Shown here: piece by piece, positions 7,037-11,256 of the stretch
Position numbering within the stretch: position 1 is the stretch's first letter
How the letters are laid out: each line of letters opens with the position of its first letter
Assembly (NCBI GenBank): GCA_001768155.1
Contig: MENC01000305.1
Span: 1-11,256 of the forward strand
DNA length: 11,256 nt
Direction: 5' to 3'
Source: Bacteroidetes bacterium GWA2_30_7
Lineage (GTDB): Bacteria; Bacteroidota; Bacteroidia; Bacteroidales; GWF2-33-38
Position numbers and translations under genes: made by a program
Notes under the pieces: model-generated
What the model was told of the DNA's origin: nothing
Seen by the model: only the letters and a program-made list of their open reading frames with translations
Databases searched by the model: none

Positions 7037-8218
7037 ATGATAGCTAAAGTAATTCTAAAATCAGGTAAAGACCAATCAGCCAAACGATTTCATCCTTGGA
7101 TATTTTCAGGGGCAATTAAAAAAATAAAAGGTGAAGTAGAGGAAGGTTGCATAGTACATGTGTACGATAATCAGGATAATTTTCTTGGTGCAGGTCATTA
7201 TCAAGTTGGAACTATTACAGTTAGAATAATAACATTTCAGGACGAAGAAATTAATGAAAACTTCTGGAAGAGAAAAATTGAAACAGCTTATAATTATCGG
7301 AAAAATTTAGGTTTAATCAATAATAATGAGACAAATGCATTCAGACTTATAAACGCTGAAGGAGATGGAATGCCGGGTTTAATTATAGATTTTTACAATG
7401 GAACTGCTGTAATGCAAAGTCATTCGGTTGGATTTTTCAAAAGCAGAGATGAAATTGCAAAAAGTTTGAAACAAGTTTTTGGAGAAAAGCTAAAAGCAAT
7501 TTATGATAAAAGCAAAGCAACAATACCTGCAAAAGCCCCTGTAAATCCAGAAGATGGTTATATATTCGGAGAGTTTAATGAAAATATTATTTCCGAAAAT
7601 AATTTAAAATTTAAAATAAACTGGGAGGAAGGTCAAAAAACAGGATTTTTTATCGACCAACGCGAAAATCGCAAATTATTAGAAAAATATTGTTCTGGAA
7701 AGTATGTATTAAATATGTTCGGATACACAGGTGGATTCTCGGTTTATGCCCTACAAGGTGGAGCAGAATTAGTTCACACTGTTGACAGTTCTAAAAAAGC
7801 TATCGTACTTACAAACGAAAATATTGAATTGAATTTTGGAAAAACCAATAAACACGAATCTTTTGCTGTTGATGCTTTTGAATTTATGCAAAACATTGAA
7901 AATAAATACGATGTTATTATACTCGACCCACCGGCATTTGCAAAACACCAAGATGCACTACATAACGCACTTCAGGGTTATAAAAAAATTAATTACAGTG
8001 CAATTTCGCAAATTAAAAAAGGTGGAATATTATTCACCTTCTCTTGCTCTCAGGCAGTTAGTACAGATGCTTTCCGTAAAGCTGTTTTTTCGGCAGCAGC
8101 AATGTCAGGAAGACACGTTAGAATTATGCACCAACTAACTCAACCAGCCGACCATCCTGTAAATATTTATCACCCCGAAGGAGAATATTTGAAAGGGTTG
8201 GTTTTGTATGTTGAATAA
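7037..8218 (+). CDS. rlmI: RlmI-like 23S rRNA 5-methylcytosine methyltransferase
   Basis: This 393-residue protein matches E. coli RlmI (about 396) from end to end. An N-terminal PUA domain (about 1-75) begins with KSGKDQSAKRFHPWIFSGAI. A central linker domain follows, then the Rossmann methyltransferase: GQKTGFFIDQRENR (199-212), motif I VLNMFGYTGGFSVYAL (224-239), VDSSKKAI (249-256), motif IV ILDPPAFAK (295-303) and FTFSCSQ with the presumed catalytic Cys337. The closing QPADHPVNIYHPEGEYLKG segment is also RlmI-like. RlmI uses S-adenosylmethionine to methylate one cytosine of 23S rRNA (C1962 in E. coli). The exact site in this organism is assumed by homology. It is the last gene of the ftcD run; the leader is the heptanucleotide array. 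Confidence 0.85.
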   Translation: MIAKVILKSGKDQSAKRFHPWIFSGAIKKIKGEVEEGCIVHVYDNQDNFLGAGHYQVGTITVRIITFQDEEINENFWKRKIETAYNYRKNLGLINNNETNAFRLINAEGDGMPGLIIDFYNGTAVMQSHSVGFFKSRDEIAKSLKQVFGEKLKAIYDKSKATIPAKAPVNPEDGYIFGEFNENIISENNLKFKINWEEGQKTGFFIDQRENRKLLEKYCSGKYVLNMFGYTGGFSVYALQGGAELVHTVDSSKKAIVLTNENIELNFGKTNKHESFAVDAFEFMQNIENKYDVIILDPPAFAKHQDALHNALQGYKKINYSAISQIKKGGILFTFSCSQAVSTDAFRKAVFSAAAMSGRHVRIMHQLTQPADHPVNIYHPEGEYLKGLVLYVE

Positions 8219-8229
8219 ATAATTTATTA

Positions 8230-8259
8230 TCTGATATAACATAGTTTTTTTTAACTTTG
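8230..8259 (+). promoter_or_regulatory. candidate promoter of the HEPN/MNT pair
   Basis: TAACTTTG (8252-8259) matches the Bacteroidota -7 consensus. A near-match to -33, TCTG (8230-8233), lies 18 bases upstream. The -7 ends 31 bases before the HEPN ATG, leaving a leader of about 25 bases. This makes the pair a transcription unit separate from the methyltransferase gene, whose stop is 72 bases upstream of that ATG. Confidence 0.5.
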
Positions 8260-8290
8260 CATATATCCCTTTTTTCTAAATTTAATATTT

Positions 8291-8668
8291 ATGGATATTA
8301 ATAAGCAAATAGAATATTGGTTAAATACAGCAGAAGATGACCTTGATTCATCTGAAATATTAATATCAAAAGGTAAAATTTTACACGGTTTATTTTTTTG
8401 TCATTTATGTATTGAAAAGGTGATTAAAGCTAATGTGGTACGATGCACAAATCAAATTCCTCCAAAAGTACATAGATTAGCATACTTATTAAGTTTGACT
8501 GATATTGAACTTTCCGAAGAAGATAAAGATTTTTGTGCTGTTTTAATGGCTTACCAACTCGAAGGCAGGTATCCAGAAAATTATCCAAGCGTACCAAATA
8601 TTGAAAAAGTTAAAATGTATTTAAACAAAACAAAAACATTATTTCAATGGCTAAAAACGAAGTTATAG
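8291..8668 (+). CDS. HEPN domain protein (COG2250 type), candidate toxin
   Basis: This is a 125-residue all-helical protein with the pattern of COG2250-type HEPN domains. WLNTAEDDLDSSEIL (10-24) is the first helix, HGLFFCHLCIEKVIKAN (32-48) is the conserved second helix, PPKVHRLAYLLSL (57-69) follows, and then a GRYPENYP turn (92-99). HEPN proteins paired with MNT nucleotidyltransferases often form toxin-antitoxin modules, the HEPN partner being an RNase. The usual Rx4-6H catalytic motif is not seen: Arg51 and His61 are nine residues apart. The RNase activity is therefore uncertain, and the pair might instead be a two-subunit nucleotidyltransferase. It overlaps the MNT gene by 22 bases and has its own promoter candidate at 8230-8259. 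Confidence 0.85.
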   Translation: MDINKQIEYWLNTAEDDLDSSEILISKGKILHGLFFCHLCIEKVIKANVVRCTNQIPPKVHRLAYLLSLTDIELSEEDKDFCAVLMAYQLEGRYPENYPSVPNIEKVKMYLNKTKTLFQWLKTKL

Positions 8669-8967
8669 ACTTACTCAGAAAATATTGCAATCTATTAAGT
8701 ATATCGGGCATACCAGTTGAAAAAGCTTTTTTATATGGAAGTTATTTACATGATACTGCAAATTCTGAAAGTGATATTGATGTAATGATTATTTCTAAGG
8801 TATTTGATAAAAATGATGACCTATTGAAAGCCAAAGCGTGGAGATTAACTGAGAAAATTGATTTGAAAATAGAACCATATACGGTTGGTTTACAAAAATT
8901 TTTAACTGACGATGTTTCACCACTATTACAATTAGTTAAACAAGAGGGATTTGAAATAATTATATAG
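8647..8967 (+). CDS. MNT-type minimal nucleotidyltransferase, candidate antitoxin
   Basis: This 106-residue protein has the MNT signature GSx10DxD: Gly31-Ser32, then Asp43-Ile-Asp45 in SESDIDVMII. Asp72 or Glu76 (KIDLKIEPY) is a likely third metal ligand. MntA antitoxins of this fold add AMP to the HEPN partner and silence it. All catalytic residues needed for nucleotide transfer appear present, so this subunit should be active. The start codon lies inside the HEPN gene, 22 bases before that gene's stop, which implies coupled translation and fixed stoichiometry. The start at 8647 gives the expected short helix before the catalytic core. The partner HEPN lacks the well-known RX4HXY target motif, so the modified residue, if any, is unknown. 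Confidence 0.85.
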   Translation: MAKNEVIDLLRKYCNLLSISGIPVEKAFLYGSYLHDTANSESDIDVMIISKVFDKNDDLLKAKAWRLTEKIDLKIEPYTVGLQKFLTDDVSPLLQLVKQEGFEIII

Positions 8968-9006
8968 TTTTCGTTTGCTTAATTATAAACTATTAATTGA
9001 AAACTA
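8965..9006 (+). promoter_or_regulatory. inverted repeat spanning the TTG start of the oxidoreductase gene
   Basis: TAGTTTTC (8965-8972, beginning with the MNT stop codon) is complementary to GAAAACTA (8999-9006, beginning with the last base of the TTG start). A nested GTTT/AAAC pair (8973-8976 and 8987-8990) adds to the fold. In mRNA this could bury the start codon of the next gene. The stems are A/U-rich, so the structure would be weak and could be chance. Confidence 0.3.
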
Positions 9007-10523
9007 AAATAAATATTATAGGTGCAGGAATATCCGGATTATCAGCCGGATGTTATTTGCAAAAAAATGGTTTTGAAACTCAAATATTTGAAAAAAGTTC
9101 ATCTGCCGGAGGTTTGTGTACCGGTTGGAAAAGAAATGGTTATACTATAAACTGTAGTTCACATTGGATAATGGGCTCTGCTAAAGGCAGTTCGTTTTAT
9201 AAAATGTGGTCAGAAATAATTGATATAAGTTCAATTCCTTTCCATAATCACGATTTAAAATACGATTTAGAATTAAAAACTAACTGCGATAAATATGGAA
9301 GTAAAATATTTCATTTTTACACAAATCTCTGTAAACTTGAAGAATACCTAATTGATATTGCACCCGAAGACACAAAACAAATCCAAACTTTTATTAAAAA
9401 AGTAAGAGTTTTTCAAAATTACGACCTCCCTCCTATTCCGCAAGAAAATTCGTTTTTAAAATCAACAATCGAAGGAATTAAAATGGCAAAGTATCTTCCT
9501 GTTTTAAAATTGATTAGAGAATGGAACAAGGAAACAAATTTTACTTTTGCTGCTAAACTAAAAAATCCATTTTTAAGGGAAAGTTTCGAATTACTATACG
9601 ATGATGACGAAGTAAAAATGCTCGTATTTGCTTTACCATTAGCATTTTACGATTCTAAAAGTGCCGGCTATCCAATTGGAGGCTCATTGACTTTAGTAAA
9701 CAAACTCGTAGAAGCTTATAAATCACTTGGAGGTAAAATAAATTACAATTCTGAAATTAAAAAAATTGTCATTGAAAATAACCAAGCAAAAGGAATTATT
9801 CTTAACGATGAAACAGTTTTTAATTCAAATATTACAATATCTACTGCTGATTGGTATTACACAATTTTTAATGCACTCGAAGGAAAGTATATTAATAAAA
9901 CTTTACTTTCATTAAAAAAACAAGAAAAACTTAAAACCTTCTTTTCGGTAGTTATGTTTTCGTTAGGTATTAATAAAGATTTGAGCGATTTACCACATTT
10001 TTTTAGATTCCCGTTAGAAACAGAAATAACTTCGCCCGATGGCACAAAATATAAACGCTTTGAAGTACATATTTACAATTACGATAAAACATTAGCTCCC
10101 GAAGGTAAAACTTTGATTTCTATTTGTTTCTACACAAATAATGGCGATTTCTGGATAAATCATCGAGTAAAAAATATTGAAAAATATAAAAGTTTAAAAC
10201 TTAATTTTGCTGAAACAGTATTTGACATTTTAGATGAAAAAGTTAGAATACAAAAAGCTGATATTGAAATGATTGATATTGCAACACCAGCTACATTCCT
10301 CAGATATACAAATAATTGGCAGGGAAGTACACAAGGTTGGATGCCAGGAAATAATTTTTTGGCAAAACCACCTGTAAAATTGACTTTAAAAGGTTTAAAA
10401 AACTTTTATTATGCTAGCCATTGGAACACACCTGGTGGAGGAATTCCAGTTGCACTAAAAATTGGAAGAGAAGTTGCACGTTTGATTTGTAAAAAAAATA
10501 ATATTAAATTTACTGCCTTATGA
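8997..10523 (+). CDS. phytoene-desaturase-like FAD-dependent oxidoreductase (COG1233)
   Basis: This is a 508-residue flavoenzyme. The N-terminus has the dinucleotide-binding GAGISG (9-14) with Glu32 at the end of the second strand and an AGG turn (37-39), the FAD-binding signature of the CrtI/amine-oxidase superfamily. The C-terminus closes with HWNTPGGGIPVALKIGREVA (475-494), the second FAD-contact motif of COG1233 proteins. Relatives include phytoene desaturases, carotenoid isomerases and retinol saturases; the substrate here is probably a lipophilic molecule, but no other carotenoid gene is present. It appears to start at TTG: an in-frame TAA is directly upstream at 8994-8996 and the first ATG in frame falls after the FAD motif. 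It starts 29 bases after the MNT stop. Its stop overlaps the VOC gene start as ATGA. Confidence 0.85.
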   Translation: MKTKINIIGAGISGLSAGCYLQKNGFETQIFEKSSSAGGLCTGWKRNGYTINCSSHWIMGSAKGSSFYKMWSEIIDISSIPFHNHDLKYDLELKTNCDKYGSKIFHFYTNLCKLEEYLIDIAPEDTKQIQTFIKKVRVFQNYDLPPIPQENSFLKSTIEGIKMAKYLPVLKLIREWNKETNFTFAAKLKNPFLRESFELLYDDDEVKMLVFALPLAFYDSKSAGYPIGGSLTLVNKLVEAYKSLGGKINYNSEIKKIVIENNQAKGIILNDETVFNSNITISTADWYYTIFNALEGKYINKTLLSLKKQEKLKTFFSVVMFSLGINKDLSDLPHFFRFPLETEITSPDGTKYKRFEVHIYNYDKTLAPEGKTLISICFYTNNGDFWINHRVKNIEKYKSLKLNFAETVFDILDEKVRIQKADIEMIDIATPATFLRYTNNWQGSTQGWMPGNNFLAKPPVKLTLKGLKNFYYASHWNTPGGGIPVALKIGREVARLICKKNNIKFTAL

Positions 10524-11026
10524 AAAAAATTTTAATAATTTATTTATTGGTAACATGTTATATGGTATCAAAATCTCAAAATTTAATTGCAGATAGTATG
10601 AAAAATGATTCAAAAAAAGTAACCGGAATTGGTGGCATTTTTTTTAAATGCAAAAATCCAGGCGAAATGAGAAACTGGTATAATAAAAACTTAGGTCTTG
10701 TAACAAACGAATATGGTTCTATGTTTGAATTCAGAATGGCTGATAAACCTGAACAAATTGGATACTTACAATGGAGTCCATTCAGTGAAAAAACTAAATA
10801 TTTTGAACCATCTGAACGCGAATTTATGATAAACTACAGAGTTGAAAATATCGTAAAACTTGTTGAAGAACTTCGTAATAATGGTGTAAAAATCTTAGAT
10901 TCGATTGAAACATACGATTATGGAAAATTCGTACACATACTTGATTTAGAAAACAATAAAATTGAACTTTGGGAACCGGTTGACAGTGTTTTTACAAAAT
11001 TATATGAAGGCGGAACTACTAAATAA
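10520..11026 (+). CDS. exported VOC (glyoxalase/dioxygenase-fold) protein
   Basis: This 168-residue protein has an N-terminal signal peptide (1-19, KKILIIYLLVTCYMV core, probable cut before Gln20) followed by one VOC unit (about 34-155). GIGGIFFKCKNPGEMRNWYNKNLGL (37-60) is the first beta-alpha module, given here only in outline. FEFRM (69-73) and YLQWSPF (82-88) are strands, FMINYRVENIVKLVEEL (102-118) is the second module, and KIELWEP (147-153) is the last strand with Glu149. VOC enzymes bind a metal and act on small molecules such as glyoxal adducts, antibiotics or catechols. Here the position that usually carries the first His reads Phe or Lys, and only Glu149 is an obvious ligand. It may therefore be a binding protein or use other residues. 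Export of a VOC protein is uncommon. Translation is coupled to the flavoenzyme gene. Confidence 0.8.
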   Translation: MKKILIIYLLVTCYMVSKSQNLIADSMKNDSKKVTGIGGIFFKCKNPGEMRNWYNKNLGLVTNEYGSMFEFRMADKPEQIGYLQWSPFSEKTKYFEPSEREFMINYRVENIVKLVEELRNNGVKILDSIETYDYGKFVHILDLENNKIELWEPVDSVFTKLYEGGTTK

Positions 11027-11037
11027 TTCAATAAAAT

Positions 11038-11256
11038 TTGAAAAACAAAGTTTACAATATTTCAAGTTTATTATGGATTTTAATTTTATTTAATTGTTCT
11101 TTTCTTTTTTCTCAAACATTAGATTTAACAAAGAAAATCACTATAAAAGCGAAAAATAAATCTATTGAATATGTTTTAAAAGAAATTGAAAAAAATACAG
11201 ATATAATTTTCTCATATTCAAGTCAACAAATAGATGTTTCAAAAAAAATTACTTTA
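11038..11256 (+). CDS. STN-domain protein, probable TonB-dependent receptor, N-terminal fragment
   Basis: The first 73 codons of a gene cut by the window edge are present. Residues 1-25 form a signal peptide (YNISSLLWILILFN then CSFLFS, cut probably before Gln26). Residues about 31-73 match an STN domain: KKITIKAKNKSIEYVLKEIE, then a FSYSSQQIDVSKKITL segment. STN domains lie at the periplasmic N-terminus of SusC/FecA-like outer-membrane receptors, where they often signal through FecR, and also in secretins; in Bacteroidota the receptor reading is far more likely. The start is TTG at 11038, with an in-frame TAA at 11032-11034 and no in-frame ATG in the signal peptide. The gap to the VOC gene is 11 bases, so it belongs to the same operon. 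No FecR or sigma-factor gene is visible. Confidence 0.75.
   Translation, partial: MKNKVYNISSLLWILILFNCSFLFSQTLDLTKKITIKAKNKSIEYVLKEIEKNTDIIFSYSSQQIDVSKKITL

Noticed and set aside
7769..8138. Open frames on both strands inside the RlmI-like gene (60 and 100 codons)
   Set aside because: The methyltransferase frame is intact with all motifs, and these frames have no independent support.
8205..8240. A/T palindrome after the methyltransferase gene as a terminator
   Set aside because: The stem is made only of A/T pairs and is not directly followed by a T-run; the later T-run belongs to the promoter region of the HEPN gene.
9857..10045. 62-codon frame antisense to the flavoenzyme gene
   Set aside because: It is inside a conserved coding region and has no supporting signal.

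Overview
The window looks like a stretch of chromosome from a low-GC member of the Bacteroidota (most likely an environmental Bacteroidales-type lineage). The evidence is strong A/T bias throughout, no Shine-Dalgarno-like sequences before the genes, promoter candidates of the Bacteroidota form (TTTG, about 20 bp, TAnnTTTG), signal peptides cut just before Gln, a Bacteroidota-type DUF5063 gene, and the start of an STN-domain protein of the TonB-receptor kind at the right edge.

Layout. 1-256 is the C-terminus of a SpoIIE/PP2C-type phosphatase. 365-844 is an unrecognised four-helix membrane protein. 845-1299 is a noncoding stretch with a small perfect palindrome and a 164-bp interspersed repeat bounded by 15-bp perfect terminal inverted repeats. 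1300-3045 is an exported protein made almost wholly of TPRs, with a 92-94-residue super-repeat. On the minus strand, convergent with it, 3095-3901 encodes a zinc-ribbon plus DUF559 (Vsr-like PD-(D/E)XK) nuclease with its own well-formed promoter. 4151-8218 is a co-directional run: fused formimidoyltransferase-cyclodeaminase (ftcD, histidine catabolism and one-carbon supply), DUF5063, a WRN/RNase D-like DEDDy 3'-5' exonuclease, and an RlmI-type 23S rRNA cytosine methyltransferase. A heptanucleotide tandem repeat lies just before the methyltransferase gene. 8291-8967 is an overlapping HEPN/MNT pair, a candidate toxin-antitoxin module. 8997 to the right edge is a tight cluster: a phytoene-desaturase-like FAD oxidoreductase, an exported VOC (glyoxalase-fold) protein, and the first 73 codons of an STN-domain protein.

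How the genes work together. The ftcD run joins a folate/histidine enzyme to genes that look RNA-related. The last cluster has the shape of a small-molecule uptake or modification locus (outer-membrane receptor, periplasmic VOC protein, cytosolic flavoenzyme), but its substrate cannot be read from the sequence. Two genes of that cluster can apparently start only at TTG, because an in-frame stop directly precedes the TTG in both. I find no tRNA, rRNA, CRISPR array, transposase or phage gene. Nothing here is clearly a new defence or mobile system. The most noteworthy signals are the noncoding repeats, the paired TTG starts, the HEPN/MNT pair lacking the usual HEPN RNase motif, the zinc-ribbon DUF559 protein and the flavoenzyme-VOC-STN cluster.
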